Positions 24,167 through 33,702 of a stretch of 45,954 bases of DNA are shown one piece after another. How positions within the stretch are numbered: the stretch's first letter is position 1; each line of letters opens with the position of its first letter. This stretch comes from Spirochaetota bacterium (GTDB lineage Bacteria; Spirochaetota; UBA4802; UBA5368). The position numbers and the translations under genes are program-made. The notes under the pieces are model-generated. The model had not been told where the DNA came from and did not search any database. It saw only the letters and a program-made list of their open reading frames with translations. The stretch covers positions 1 to 45,954 of the forward strand of contig JALOTJ010000007.1 in the NCBI GenBank assembly GCA_025457965.1, read 5' to 3'.

Positions 24167-25290
24167 TTTTTATCGCCCCGAGGACTGATCACTCGGCCCC
24201 CTGTCGCGCAGCGCATGACCGTTTCAGTCACGGACCCGCTTCGTCCATCGCACGTGTCTAACGGGCCGGATGCGTCTGCAGCCCGGCCGGTGGCGGCGGG
24301 GTAGAACCTGATTTCGCCCATTCCACTGGATCTTTTTACCATCCCCCGTGATTCAAGCAACCGGAGCGTGAGCGCCACCCAGCCTCGCACCATCTCGTGT
24401 TTGAACCGCCCCTCCCCCGCGTACAGCGTCCTGATGATTTCATCGGCAGTCGCCCCGAAGCGGCTTTGCGCCACTATTTCGCGCACCTGCGCGGTACGCT
24501 GTCGTCGGAAATCGATGATCTCGCGGATGCGCGCCTTCGGGTTAACAACGGGACTGCCATGCGCGGTCAATACCATATCAAGCTTTGGAAGCTCCAGCAT
24601 GCGCTCGAGCGAAGCGATATAGGCTTCGAGGTCGGAGTTGGGAGGGCCGAGCCAGGTGGTGATCGAACGAAGCACGTTGTCGCCGGTGAAAAGCACGCCC
24701 CTTTCGCGGTTATAAAGCGAGATATGGTCAGAGGCGTGACCGGGCGAAGGAAAGACGCTCCATTCCTCTCCATTGATTTTAAGGACCGTTGAGTCGGGGA
24801 TGATTTCATCGGGATCGGGAACGAAACTGAGGCCATAAAGTCTGTCGTAAAAACCGTGGAACAGGGCCTGTAAAGCCGCGTTCCACATCCTGCCGGCGGC
24901 GCCCCGCCGAATCAGCAGGTCGGCCGCGTCGTCGGCGTCGTAGGAGCGATAAAAGCTGGCCTTGGAGGCGATGATTTCCGCGGTCCTGCGCGTCAGCACG
25001 ACCCGCAGGCCGAGCTCTTCGCGAAGCGGGCGGAGCCCTGAGAAATGGTCCGGATGGGCGTGGCTGGTCAGTATCCGCCGCACCGAGAACGGCCTTCCCT
25101 GCATTTTGAACCGCTCACCGATGGCGCGGACCTCGCGCACCAGGTGGCGTACCGCCCCCCGGCTACCATAGCCGGCGTCGAAGATCAGGCCGTCGTGTCC
25201 GGCCAGCACATAGACGTTTATTTCGGGCTTGACGGCGCCAAAGGCGCCCCGTTCACTGACGACGAATATGTCCGGCAGTATTTCGTTCAT
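24163..25290 (-). CDS. Metallo-beta-lactamase fold hydrolase with C-terminal winged-helix-like domain
   Basis: 375 residues. The MBL core spans about 20-240: NVYVLAGHDGLIFDAGYGSR, the metal motif TSHAHPDHFSGL (HxHxDH), FPSPGHASDHISLYN (third His region), LFTGDNVL (bridging Asp) and VLTAHGSPV (last His). After about residue 260 a helical segment (RIREIIDFRRQRTAQVREIV, then TADEIIRTLYAG) resembles the LACTB2/BLACT winged-helix extension of this subgroup. The C-terminal 50 residues are Gly/Ser/Arg-rich and unlike the core. Reaction unknown (thioester or nucleic-acid substrates are both known for this fold). It is the first gene of the operon with the double hotdog protein, which favours acyl-thioester chemistry (inference). 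Confidence 0.85.
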   Translation of the reverse strand: MNEILPDIFVVSERGAFGAVKPEINVYVLAGHDGLIFDAGYGSRGAVRHLVREVRAIGERFKMQGRPFSVRRILTSHAHPDHFSGLRPLREELGLRVVLTRRTAEIIASKASFYRSYDADDAADLLIRRGAAGRMWNAALQALFHGFYDRLYGLSFVPDPDEIIPDSTVLKINGEEWSVFPSPGHASDHISLYNRERGVLFTGDNVLRSITTWLGPPNSDLEAYIASLERMLELPKLDMVLTAHGSPVVNPKARIREIIDFRRQRTAQVREIVAQSRFGATADEIIRTLYAGEGRFKHEMVRGWVALTLRLLESRGMVKRSSGMGEIRFYPAATGRAADASGPLDTCDGRSGSVTETVMRCATGGRVISPRGDKK

Positions 25291-25516
25291 GGGCGTTCAT
25301 TCCGCGGACCGATGCGGAGCCAAATTCCAACCTGCCTAACCCGAAACCGGCATAATGGCAAGTAATATTGAAATAAAAATTGTCGGCAATCGTCTTTCAT
25401 GCCATAATAATGATGAAAAATGTTGACAATTTTGACGCATTAGGCATTAACCGGTACTGTGTTAAAAGAAATACAGCCCGACGGGACCCCCCCGCACTGA
25501 CCTACAGAGGAACCTG

Positions 25517-27199
25517 ATGAAATTCGCAGAATTCAATCTTCATCCCGACGTAATACGGGGGATCGATGACGCCGCGTTCACCGATTGCACCCCGGTACAG
25601 GAAATGACCCTGGAAAAGACCCTCAAGGGTATCGATGTATACGTCCAGTCGCAGACGGGCACCGGAAAAACGGCGGCCTTCCTCATCACCATCTTTCACC
25701 TTTTCCTTACCAGCGACCGTTATAAAAACAAAAAGGCGCTCATCATCGTACCGACCAGAGAGCTCGCCGTACAGGTGGAAAAAGAGGCAAAACTGCTGGG
25801 CAAGCACTGCCACTTTAAAGTCGGCAGCTTTTTCGGCGGAATAGGTTACGACAAACAGGAAAAGCTGCTGCAAGACAATATCAACGTATACGTGGGCACG
25901 CCCGGCCGCCTTATCGACTTTTATAAATCCGGCAAACTGGAGCTCAAGGCCTTCGACATCCTGGTGATCGATGAAGCCGACCGGATGTTCGATATGGGAT
26001 TCATCCCCGACATCCGCTACATGGTAAAAAAGATGCCGCCGCCGACCGAACGCCTCACCATGCTTTACTCGGCGACGCTCAGCCAGCGCGTTAAACAACT
26101 CGCCTGGGAATACATGAACGACCCGGCCGAAATAGAAATCGAGCCCGAAAACGTAACGGTCGACACCATTTCACAGAAGATGTATCATGTTTCGCGCGAG
26201 CAAAAATTCAGCCTCCTCCTCGGACTGATGCACAAGGAGGAGCCGAAGAGCGTGCTCATCTTCACCAACACCAAGAAAATGGCCGAAATCGTTTCGCGCA
26301 GACTCGCGGCCAACGGCTATCCCAACGAGTACATAAGCGGAGACCTTCCGCAGAAGAGCAGACTCAAAATCATCGAGAACATCAAGTCCGGCCGCACCAC
26401 CCTCCTGGTGGCGACCGATGTGGCCGCAAGAGGCCTTCATATCGATGACCTCGACATGGTGGTCAATTACGACCTGCCCGATGATTGCGAGAACTACGTT
26501 CACCGCATCGGCCGTACGGCACGGGCCGGAAAATCCGGCAAGGCGATATCCCTCGCCTGTGAAACCTTCGTGTTCAATCTCGAGGCCATCGAAAAATTCA
26601 TCGGTATGAAAATACCGACCGAATGGGAATACGAAGACCTCCTGGTCCGTAATATAAAGGATGCCGGGCCACCACCGCGCGTCGCCGACGGCGGTCGCCG
26701 CGAGCGAAGCGATCGCGGCGGACGAGGCGCCGGCGGCAGGACAACCCGATCCGGCGACCGGAAGGACGATCGCAGGGAGCGAAAGCCGCAACGGCCGGCC
26801 ACCCCGCCATCGGAACCGAAAGCCGTGGCCGAACCTAAAGCCGCATCGGAACCGAAGCCCCGTCGGGATCGAAAACCGCAACAGGACCGCAAACCGTCCG
26901 GCGAACGTCGTCCGCGGCAGGACAAACGCCCCCCGCAAACGGCCTCCGGACAGGCGCAGAGAAAGCCGGACCCGCGTCGCGAAGGCGACAAACGACAGCG
27001 CGACAACCGCCGCCCGGGAAGCGGTCCACAGGGCCTCCCCGGCCGTCTACCCAACAATGCCACTGCTGAGGAACGCCTGGCGTACTACAGCCAGAAATAT
27101 GGCGAGGATTTTATGCTTGGCGATAAAAAAACCTCGAAGAAGAAAGGGGTCGCCGGCGCCATTAAAAAGCTGGTGGACCTGTTTAAAATCAAAAACTGA
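25517..27199 (+). CDS. DEAD-box RNA helicase with basic disordered tail
   Basis: 560 residues. The two RecA-like domains hold the family motifs in order: Q motif (FTDCTPVQEMTL), Walker A SQTGTGKTAAF, PTRELAVQ (Ia), TPGRLIDF (Ib), VIDEADRMFDMGF (II), YSATLS (III), LIFTNTKK (IV), VATDVAARGLHI (V) and HRIGRTARAGKSG (VI). They cover residues 1 to about 370. From about 390 to 530 the protein is Arg/Gly/Pro/Lys-rich and low complexity (GGRRERSDRGGRGAGG, then KPQQDRKPSGERR), a tail typical of RhlE/DeaD-like helicases that binds RNA. The last 40 residues are ordered and end basic. It unwinds or remodels RNA in ribosome assembly or decay. AGAGGA precedes the ATG. It ends in a strong terminator. Confidence 0.93.
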   Translation: MKFAEFNLHPDVIRGIDDAAFTDCTPVQEMTLEKTLKGIDVYVQSQTGTGKTAAFLITIFHLFLTSDRYKNKKALIIVPTRELAVQVEKEAKLLGKHCHFKVGSFFGGIGYDKQEKLLQDNINVYVGTPGRLIDFYKSGKLELKAFDILVIDEADRMFDMGFIPDIRYMVKKMPPPTERLTMLYSATLSQRVKQLAWEYMNDPAEIEIEPENVTVDTISQKMYHVSREQKFSLLLGLMHKEEPKSVLIFTNTKKMAEIVSRRLAANGYPNEYISGDLPQKSRLKIIENIKSGRTTLLVATDVAARGLHIDDLDMVVNYDLPDDCENYVHRIGRTARAGKSGKAISLACETFVFNLEAIEKFIGMKIPTEWEYEDLLVRNIKDAGPPPRVADGGRRERSDRGGRGAGGRTTRSGDRKDDRRERKPQRPATPPSEPKAVAEPKAASEPKPRRDRKPQQDRKPSGERRPRQDKRPPQTASGQAQRKPDPRREGDKRQRDNRRPGSGPQGLPGRLPNNATAEERLAYYSQKYGEDFMLGDKKTSKKKGVAGAIKKLVDLFKIKN

Positions 27200-27208
27200 T
27201 AGAGCTTT

Positions 27209-27241
27209 TAAAAAAAGCCGCGCGCGAGCGCGGCTTTTTTA
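27209..27241. terminator. Bidirectional intrinsic terminator
   Basis: Perfect 13-bp stem AAAAAAGCCGCGC/GCGCGGCTTTTTT with GCGA loop (27211-27240). It serves the helicase gene on the plus strand and the MsrAB gene on the minus strand, whose stop codon overlaps it. Confidence 0.92.
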
Positions 27242-28309
27242 TTTATCGAACAGTTTTATAAAATCCTTGTAGCCTTCCTTCGCAAGATCCTCCTTCGGTA
27301 TGAACCGGAATGCCGCAGAATTCATACAGTACCGAAGCCCGGTTGGGGCCGGCCCGTCTTTGAAGACATGGCCGAGGTGCGAGTCGCCATGCCTGCTTCG
27401 CACCTCCGTCCGCGTCATGAAAAGCGAACGGTCCGTCCGTTCGACCACGTTTTCGGCGAGGAGAGGCCTGGTAAAGCTGGGCCAGCCGGTCCCGGAATCG
27501 TACTTGTCCTTCGAACTGAAGAGCGGCTCTCCGCTGACTATATCGACATAAATCCCGTCGCGTTTATCGTCCCAGTACTCGTTCTTAAACGGCTGCTCGG
27601 TGCCGTTCTCCCGGACCACCCTGTACTGCAGAGGAGTGAGCTTCTTTTTGATCTCATCGTCTGAAGGCTTTGCGTATGCGGGCACATCCCCGGCGTGATC
27701 GCCGCGACCATCCCGCTCCCACGTGGAGCGAATGAACAAATCCCTGCCGGAAAAATGCCGGTAGTACTTGTAACGCTGGGCGTTCTTTTTATGGTATTCC
27801 TGATGATAGTCTTCCGCCGGATAAAATTTTGCGGAGGGCAGGATCTCCGTTACGATCGGACTGCCAAACCTTTTTGACCGCCCAAGCTCATCGCGTGATT
27901 TCTCGGCGATACGTTTCTGCTCGGCGCTGTGATAAAAAATCGCCGTTCGATATTGTGCGCCCCGGTCGACAAACTGACCCGCAGAATCGGTGGGGTCGAT
28001 CTGTCGCCAGAATACCTCGAGAAGCTTTTCATAGGTGATCCTGGAGGGATTAAAACGTATTTGCACCGCCTCGAGGTGACCGCTCTTCCCCGAGGTTACG
28101 TCCTCGTAGGTGGGATTCTCAAGCTCCCCCCCCGTGTAGCCCGATACCACCTCCTTAACACCTTCCATGTGCTCAAAAGGTGAAACCATGCACCAGAAAC
28201 ACCCACCGGCAAAGGTTGCCGTCTCCTCATTCTGCCTCGATGCAACGGTCGCCGCCGCGAATATAACGACAAGTAAAAGTACGCTGTATTTTAACCAGTA
28301 CGGGTCCAT
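27239..28309 (-). CDS. msrAB: Exported methionine sulfoxide reductase MsrA-MsrB fusion
   Basis: About 356 residues. It reduces methionine-S- and R-sulfoxides in exported proteins. An N-terminal hydrophobic segment ([19 protein letters not shown]) acts as signal or anchor. The MsrA domain follows: [16 protein letters not shown] with the catalytic Cys of GCFWC, and YHQEYHKKN. After a linker the MsrB domain starts near [20 protein letters not shown]; it has [22 protein letters not shown] and [11 protein letters not shown] with its catalytic Cys. The first zinc-site cysteine pair of MsrB is absent ([11 protein letters not shown]), as in zinc-free forms. ATG at 28309 has GGAGG upstream; the longer frame begins at the wrong distance. 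The electron donor is not in the neighbourhood. Confidence 0.93.
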   Translation of the reverse strand: MDPYWLKYSVLLLVVIFAAATVASRQNEETATFAGGCFWCMVSPFEHMEGVKEVVSGYTGGELENPTYEDVTSGKSGHLEAVQIRFNPSRITYEKLLEVFWRQIDPTDSAGQFVDRGAQYRTAIFYHSAEQKRIAEKSRDELGRSKRFGSPIVTEILPSAKFYPAEDYHQEYHKKNAQRYKYYRHFSGRDLFIRSTWERDGRGDHAGDVPAYAKPSDDEIKKKLTPLQYRVVRENGTEQPFKNEYWDDKRDGIYVDIVSGEPLFSSKDKYDSGTGWPSFTRPLLAENVVERTDRSLFMTRTEVRSRHGDSHLGHVFKDGPAPTGLRYCMNSAAFRFIPKEDLAKEGYKDFIKLFDK

Positions 28310-28489
28310 TGGCTCCTCCATATTGAAGAATATATTAATATACTGAAATACAAGCGACTCGTAAAGTCCCGGTAAAAATTATCGCAATTCAATACCACCC
28401 CGGTCGATGGAACGTCGATGCTGGCCGGCCGGCCCGCCCCCTGAACGCATAAGCCGGCCGCCTTTCAGGTGATGAAATATGCTTGCTTC

Positions 28490-28506
28490 ACACCGCAACG
28501 CGGTGT
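28490..28506. repeat. Small hairpin upstream of the DUF1295 gene
   Basis: ACACCGC-AAC-GCGGTGT, a perfect 7-bp stem 65 nt before the ATG. The 28310-28571 gap otherwise holds an AT-rich stretch next to msrAB and no gene. Confidence 0.35.
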
Positions 28507-28571
28507 ATATTCTGTACCCGTTTCATGTCATTACCTTCCGGACGCCCATTCTACGGAAATGGAGGATCCGT

Positions 28572-29354
28572 ATGGAACCCTACATGCAGCTGCTGGTCGC
28601 GCTACTGTTTTCGTTCACCCTCCTTGCGGTTCTATGGCTGTTCTCCTTGATAAAGAATGATGCGGGCTTCGTGGACGTCGGGTGGACCGCAGGAGTCGGC
28701 ACGCTCGCGATTGCCTACGCGTTTGCCGCCGACGGCTGGCCGGCACGCCAGGCGCTCATAGCGCTGATGGGCGGCCTGTGGTCGTTTCGCCTCGTCCGCT
28801 ATTTAATCGCCGACCGTATTATCGGCAAAAGCGAGGACGGCCGCTACCGGCAACTGCGCGCGCACTGGGGCAGGCGTGCCAATTTTTTCTTCTTTTTCTT
28901 TTTTACCTCTCAGGCCCCGCTTATCGTTATCTTCTCGATACCGTTTCTGATACTCGTCCGAAACGACAATCCCGCTTTCGGGCCGGGAGAGGTTGCAGGT
29001 ATAGCCCTCTGGCTTACCGCGATCGCCGGTGAAGCCCTCGCCGACAGACAGCTCGCTCGTTTCAGGAAAGACCCCGCCAACCATGGGAAAACCTGCCGCG
29101 CGGGGCTCTGGAGATACTCGCGTCATCCCAACTACTTCTTCGAATGGCTGCACTGGTGGAGCTATGTGCTGATGGGCATCAACGCCCCCTATGGATGGGT
29201 AACGCTTATCGGTCCGGTTGTCATGCTTTTCTTCCTGTTCTTCCTGACCGGCATTCCACATACCGAAAAGCAGGCGGTTCGCTCCCGCGGCGACGATTAC
29301 CGGCAATACCAGCGAACCACCAGCATGTTTATCCCCTGGTTTCCGAAGGGATAA
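28572..29354 (+). CDS. DUF1295 family membrane protein (steroid 5-alpha-reductase-like)
   Basis: 260 residues. About seven hydrophobic segments, beginning LLVALLFSFTLLAVLWLF. NDAGFVDVGWTAGVG and LWSFRLVRYL are typical of the N-terminal half of DUF1295. The C-terminal half has GLWRYSRHPNYFFEWLHWW, the conserved HPNYF motif of isoprenylcysteine methyltransferase/5-alpha-reductase relatives, and RGDDYRQYQRTTSMFIPWFP at the end. Members are thought to be NADPH-dependent lipid reductases in the inner membrane; the substrate is unknown. GGAGG lies 6 nt before the ATG at 28572; the longer frame from 28479 has no ribosome site. It converges with wrbA 18 nt downstream. Confidence 0.85.
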   Translation: MEPYMQLLVALLFSFTLLAVLWLFSLIKNDAGFVDVGWTAGVGTLAIAYAFAADGWPARQALIALMGGLWSFRLVRYLIADRIIGKSEDGRYRQLRAHWGRRANFFFFFFFTSQAPLIVIFSIPFLILVRNDNPAFGPGEVAGIALWLTAIAGEALADRQLARFRKDPANHGKTCRAGLWRYSRHPNYFFEWLHWWSYVLMGINAPYGWVTLIGPVVMLFFLFFLTGIPHTEKQAVRSRGDDYRQYQRTTSMFIPWFPKG

Positions 29355-29372
29355 ACCCTGCTACCGGGTCGA

Positions 29373-29984
29373 TTATCGAATCAGCTTCGCCGCAATCTGT
29401 GCGACATGACGCCCCTGGAAGCGCGCACCGGCGAGCTCGTTTTCGCTGGGCATGCGCTCACCTTTACCGCCGGCGATCGTCGACGCTCCGTAGGGCGACC
29501 CCCCGGACATCTCGTCTATCCTCGTAAGACCCTCGAAGGAGTATGGCAGTCCGACAATGATCATTCCGTGATGCAGCAGGGTTGTATGAAAACTCAGTAT
29601 GGTCGACTCCTGCCCGCCGTGCTGAGTGGCCGAACTCGTAAAGACACTGCCGGCCTTTCCCACCAGCGCGCCCTTAGACCACAGGGGCCCGGTGGAGTCG
29701 AGAAAGGCACGCATCTGAGCGCACATGTTCCCGAACCGGGTCGGTGTCCCGAAAATTATGGCGTCGGCCTTATCCAGATCGTCGAGCGTCGCGACCGGAA
29801 TTTGCGCAAATGCCTTTTGCGCGGCGGCAATTCCCGCCTGTTCGAGCACCGCGTCCGGCAGCGTCTCGGGGACCCTGAGCAATACGGGCTCGGCCCCCTT
29901 TACTTCACCGACTCCTTCGGCAATCGCCGTCGCGAGCCGATAGATATGCCCGTAGGCGGAATAGAAAATGACCGTTATTTTCAC
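29373..29984 (-). CDS. wrbA: NAD(P)H:quinone oxidoreductase, flavodoxin-like (WrbA)
   Basis: 203 residues, normal for type IV NQO. It reduces quinones by two electrons with FMN, guarding against semiquinone radicals. [20 protein letters not shown] is the FMN-phosphate loop, [20 protein letters not shown] and [18 protein letters not shown] are the diagnostic WrbA segments, and [17 protein letters not shown] is close to the conserved C-terminal box. The start is GTG at 29984 with GGAGG 7 nt upstream. A cytoplasmic enzyme with its own transcript. Confidence 0.94.
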   Translation of the reverse strand: MKITVIFYSAYGHIYRLATAIAEGVGEVKGAEPVLLRVPETLPDAVLEQAGIAAAQKAFAQIPVATLDDLDKADAIIFGTPTRFGNMCAQMRAFLDSTGPLWSKGALVGKAGSVFTSSATQHGGQESTILSFHTTLLHHGMIIVGLPYSFEGLTRIDEMSGGSPYGASTIAGGKGERMPSENELAGARFQGRHVAQIAAKLIR

Positions 29985-30108
29985 GGGAAGACCTCCGTTT
30001 TTTCATTGAAGTTGTGCTATTAGTATAATTAAATATGAGCTTAAAGTCAATTATCCACAGGCCGGCAGTGCCGGTATAACTTTCGGGGAAACACCACAGG
30101 GGTAAACC

Positions 30109-31893
30109 ATGAAAGACGCTAATAGTTTCGGCGAACTGTCCCGCAGGGGATTTCTCTCATTTATGAGCGCGGCGGCGGCGACCCTGGCCGCGTCCGGGTT
30201 GTTCGGACGCTTCTTCACCCGTTACGCGAATGCCGGGGAATCGGGCATTTCAGGCAAGACAAAAAAGATAAAGGTCGCGGTAAAGGACAACGGCAAAAGG
30301 TTACTGCTTAAAAACGGGCTTATCACCGATGGCTCGGGCAAGCCGGGTTTCAAGGGAGACCTGTTGATTAACGGGAGCGTCATCGAGGAGATAGCGCCCG
30401 GGGGGATGGAATTCCCGGGAGAAACGATCGACTGCGAGGGCCTCGTCGTGTCACCGGGGTTTATCGACATGCACTCGCATATGGACTGGGTGCTGCCGGC
30501 CGAAGGCCATGACGAACTCAAAACGCCCTTCTCCGCGCAGGGCGTAACCACCTTCGTCGCCGGCAACTGCGGTTTCGGCGTGGCGGCGTACATGAAAAGC
30601 TCTCCCCACCGGGAGATGATCGAAAAACGAATCATGGACCGCATGTTTTCGGTCGAATGGGACACGTACGGCGAGTTCTTTGACCACGTAAAGGGCCGGT
30701 CACTCACGCATAACATGGCGGTGCTCTCCGGAAGCGGAACCACCCGCATGTCGATGCGCGGCATGAAGAGCGAGCCGCTCTCACCCGAAGAAATGAAGAC
30801 ATATCGCACGCTCCTCGAAGAGGCGCTCGACCAGGGCGCCCGCGGCGTTTCATTCGGCCTCCAGTATGAACCGGACATCTTCGCGACGATGGCGGAGCTT
30901 ACGGAGATCGCCCGCCTGGTGAAAAGCAGGGACGCGGTGATCACCGTTCACATGAAGGCCTACTCCGCGCTTTCCCCTTCCTACCCGGTCCGCCCTTTTG
31001 GAAGGGCGCATAACCTCATGGCGATCGACGACATGCTCGCGGTGGCGAAGGAGACCGGTGTGAAGATGCAGCTTTCGCACCTCATCTTCGTCGGCGAAAA
31101 ATCGTGGAAAACCTGTCCCGAGGCGCTCGAGCTCATCGACGGGGCGAGGAAAAGCGGCCTCGACATCCAGTTCGACACCTATGCCTACCACTGCGGCGTA
31201 TCCGTCATCAACGTTTTCCTCCCCCAGTGGTTCCTTGCCCGTCTCCCCGAGGCCTACGAGAGCAGCTCTGCGCGACGCAAACTCCGCATGGAGATGTATA
31301 TTGTCCGAAAACTCCTGGGCTTCGGCTACCGCGACATCCAGGTGACCAATGCCATCGACCCCGAGCTCGTCCAGTATAACGGCATGTTTGTTGATGAGAT
31401 CGCGAAAGCGCGCAAGATGGACGAACTCGACTGCCTGCTCGACATCTCGAAGCGCACGAAAGGAGCGGCCCGGGTTCTCAACCACCGTTACAGCAAGCTC
31501 GAAAACGTACACGACATGATCCGGCATCCCGCCGCGCTCTTCATGACCGACGCATGGGTAACGCCGGCGGGTGTGCAGAATCCGGGTGCGTTCGGCAACT
31601 TCCCGCTCCTGCTGCAGTACGCGCGTGACTACAAGCTGGCCCCGATGGAGGACGTTGTGCGCAAGATGACCGGTGCTTCGGCCGATCGTTTCAAGCTCGA
31701 AAAACGGGGCTATCTCAAAAAAGGCTACGCGGCGGACATAACGGTCTTTAACTGGAATACGATAAGGGACAACACCACGCGCGAACGCAGCGACGCGCCA
31801 CCGACGGGGATCGAGGGCGTTTTTGTCAACGGGAAACGCGTGCTCGCGAACGGCAGGGTCGACGCATCAATTAAAGCCGGGGTTATTCTGTAA
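30109..31893 (+). CDS. Tat-exported amidohydrolase, N-acyl-D-amino-acid deacylase family
   Basis: 594 residues. The N-terminus carries a twin-arginine signal (LSRRGFLSFMSAAAATLAAS), so the folded enzyme is exported. The amidohydrolase core begins with KNGLITDGSGKPGFKGDLLI and GFIDMHSHMDWVLP (HxH metal ligands at about 122-124), followed by GVTTFVAGNCGFGVAAY, which is typical of D-aminoacylases (conserved Cys). SFGLQYEPDIFATMAEL, VHMKAYS and QLSHLIFVGEK supply later ligands, and YLKKGYAADITVFNW is the closing beta-sandwich segment. It should release D-amino acids from N-acyl derivatives or a related substrate, with zinc. Monocistronic. Confidence 0.88.
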   Translation: MKDANSFGELSRRGFLSFMSAAAATLAASGLFGRFFTRYANAGESGISGKTKKIKVAVKDNGKRLLLKNGLITDGSGKPGFKGDLLINGSVIEEIAPGGMEFPGETIDCEGLVVSPGFIDMHSHMDWVLPAEGHDELKTPFSAQGVTTFVAGNCGFGVAAYMKSSPHREMIEKRIMDRMFSVEWDTYGEFFDHVKGRSLTHNMAVLSGSGTTRMSMRGMKSEPLSPEEMKTYRTLLEEALDQGARGVSFGLQYEPDIFATMAELTEIARLVKSRDAVITVHMKAYSALSPSYPVRPFGRAHNLMAIDDMLAVAKETGVKMQLSHLIFVGEKSWKTCPEALELIDGARKSGLDIQFDTYAYHCGVSVINVFLPQWFLARLPEAYESSSARRKLRMEMYIVRKLLGFGYRDIQVTNAIDPELVQYNGMFVDEIAKARKMDELDCLLDISKRTKGAARVLNHRYSKLENVHDMIRHPAALFMTDAWVTPAGVQNPGAFGNFPLLLQYARDYKLAPMEDVVRKMTGASADRFKLEKRGYLKKGYAADITVFNWNTIRDNTTRERSDAPPTGIEGVFVNGKRVLANGRVDASIKAGVIL

Positions 31894-31910
31894 ACGGGAC
31901 CGACGAGTGT

Positions 31911-32327
31911 TCAGCAGATCACCTGCACCACCAGGCGCCGCTTTCGGGGCCTGGTATCGCAGTCGACCAGGACCGGCTGCTGCCATGTGCCGAGGGCGAG
32001 TTCGCCGTTAACGAGGGGGATTGCCAGCGAGGGGCCCATAACCGCCGCCTGCAGGTGTGCGGCACCATTGTCATCATGCCAGGTATCGTGATGTGCGTAT
32101 TCGGCGCGGTGGGGTAAAAGCCGCTCAAGGAACGCATCGAGGTCCTTTACGAGCCCCGGTTCGTACTCCACCGTTGTAAGCGCGGCGGTAGAACCGGGGA
32201 CAAAAACGATGACCACTCCATCCTGCACGCCGGTCCCCGCGACAATCTCGACGAGCTGCCGCGAAAGATCCACAACATCGCGCCGCCCCTTTGTTGCAAC
32301 TTCGATATAATTCGTGTGGACGGACAT
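31911..32327 (-). CDS. YjbQ family protein (UPF0047)
   Basis: 138 residues, the family length. GVVIVFVPGSTAALTTVEYE and NGAAHLQAAVMGPSLAIPL match the conserved YjbQ core, with several invariant His residues (AHHDTWHDDNGAAH) arranged as a metal site. Members have weak thiamine-phosphate synthase activity in vitro, but the true role is uncertain. ATG at 32327 follows AGGAATGG. It lies downstream of the AICAR transformylase on the opposite-moving side of a 91-bp gap that contains an inverted repeat AACGAGT/ACTCGTT (32360-32400). Confidence 0.85.
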   Translation of the reverse strand: MSVHTNYIEVATKGRRDVVDLSRQLVEIVAGTGVQDGVVIVFVPGSTAALTTVEYEPGLVKDLDAFLERLLPHRAEYAHHDTWHDDNGAAHLQAAVMGPSLAIPLVNGELALGTWQQPVLVDCDTRPRKRRLVVQVIC

Positions 32328-32418
32328 TCCATTCCTTTCCAGAAATCAGGACCCGGCGGAACGAGTTGAATGGCCGCCGGTCCGCTCCGGAATACTCGTT
32401 GTTATTCCCGGGCCGCCT

Positions 32419-33702
32419 TTAATGCCGAAACGCCCGCTGTCCCGTGTAGACCATCGCCACCTTCGGCACGGCCTCGTTGCAGGCGATGATGGACTCGAAA
32501 TCGCGTTCGGATCCTCCCGGCTGCACGATTGACGTAATTCCCTGGGCGACTCCAACGTCGACGCCATCGCGGAACGGGAAGAACGCGTCCGACACCATCG
32601 CCGCCCCGATAAGCCCGCCGCGCGAAGCGCGGGTCTCCTCGTCGATCGCCTCAAGGTCGGTCTTTTTGCGCTCGCCCTTCGCGGCATCCAGCTCGAACTG
32701 CTTGTAGGAAACGCCGTGCCGCTCGAAACACAGCAGGTCAGCGTACTTGGTGTATGCCTTGTATACGGCGATTTCGGCGACGCCGACACGGTCCTGTTCG
32801 CCGGTGCCTATGCCGACCGTCACACCGTCCCTGACATAAAGGACCGAGTTCGACGTCACCCCCTGCTCGACGAACCAGCCGAAGAGCAGGTCCTCGTACT
32901 CCCTGTCCGAGGGCAGACGCTCGATTGCGTATTTCTCGCCCTTGTATTCCGCCGCGGCGGGTTTGAGGTCCTCCCTTGTCTTGACGATATTCAGCGGCGA
33001 CTGCTGCACGATAATGCCGCCGTCGATGAGCGACTTGAAATCGACGAAGCGCATGGTCCTGAATTTTTCGAGCTTGTCCATGCGGTCTATCCGGATGATG
33101 CGCAGGTTTTTGCGCTTCCTTAAAATTTCCACGGCCCCCTCGGCGTAATCGGGCGCCACCACGACCTCCATGTATTCACGCGCTATAAGCTCCGCCGTAT
33201 CGCGGTCAAGCGTCCGGTTGAGCGCCGCGCACCCGCCGAAGGCCGCGATACGGTCGGCCCGGAACGCCCGGTCAAACGCCCCGGAGAGTGTGGCACCGTA
33301 GGCGACACCGCAGGGATTGTTGTGCTTGACGATAACCGCGGCGGGTTTATCGGAGAGGTATTTCAGAATGTTGAGCGAGTTGTCGATGTCGGTGAGGTTT
33401 ATCTTGCCGGGGTGCTTGCCCGGCTGGATCATCATGGCTTCGTCTATGCCGCTCGCGAGTGCGTTGCCGGGTGCGATGAACGTGCATCCGCCCAGTGCCA
33501 GGTTGCCGTTGACCAGTTCGTACATGGCGGCCTCCTGCCCGGGGTTCTCGCCGTAGCGCAGGCCCTTTTCCACGAGCGCGCCACCGTCCTCGAGCTTCCA
33601 CGCGCGTTTCCTGTACTCCAGCGCCTGGTCGCCGAAACGGATGGTCATGGTGTCGGGGAAGTGGTCGTCCATTATGGTTTTATATGCTTTTTTCAAGTCC
33701 AT
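32419..33702 (-). CDS. Stand-alone AICAR transformylase (PurH-like, no IMP cyclohydrolase domain)
   Basis: 427 residues. It transfers a formyl group from 10-formyl-THF to AICAR, the ninth step of purine synthesis. The AICARFT landmarks are present: LRYGENPGQEAAMYEL, IVKHNNPCGVAYGATL (catalytic Lys-His), AAFGGCAALNRTLD, VSDAFFPFRDGVDV and SIVQPGGSERDFESI, ending in TGQRAFRH. The usual N-terminal 200-residue IMP cyclohydrolase (MGS-like) domain is absent. The start is at 33702, with GAGGGACCG upstream; the longer frame to 33846 is non-homologous. IMP cyclohydrolase must come from another gene outside the window. Divergent from the GpsA fusion. Confidence 0.88.
   Translation of the reverse strand: MDLKKAYKTIMDDHFPDTMTIRFGDQALEYRKRAWKLEDGGALVEKGLRYGENPGQEAAMYELVNGNLALGGCTFIAPGNALASGIDEAMMIQPGKHPGKINLTDIDNSLNILKYLSDKPAAVIVKHNNPCGVAYGATLSGAFDRAFRADRIAAFGGCAALNRTLDRDTAELIAREYMEVVVAPDYAEGAVEILRKRKNLRIIRIDRMDKLEKFRTMRFVDFKSLIDGGIIVQQSPLNIVKTREDLKPAAAEYKGEKYAIERLPSDREYEDLLFGWFVEQGVTSNSVLYVRDGVTVGIGTGEQDRVGVAEIAVYKAYTKYADLLCFERHGVSYKQFELDAAKGERKKTDLEAIDEETRASRGGLIGAAMVSDAFFPFRDGVDVGVAQGITSIVQPGGSERDFESIIACNEAVPKVAMVYTGQRAFRH

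Noticed and set aside
25423-25460. TTGACA and TTGACG upstream of the helicase gene as promoters
   Set aside because: The matching -10 boxes (ATTAAC, TACTGT) are poor; the 226-bp gap before the helicase is otherwise featureless.
28126-28133. Eight-base C/G runs in coding sequence (also 4794-4801) and nine-base runs between genes (1895-1903, 43160-43168) as phase-variation switches
   Set aside because: In the coding cases they arise from Gly-Gly codons in a GC-rich genome and the frames are intact; without strain comparison there is no sign of switching.
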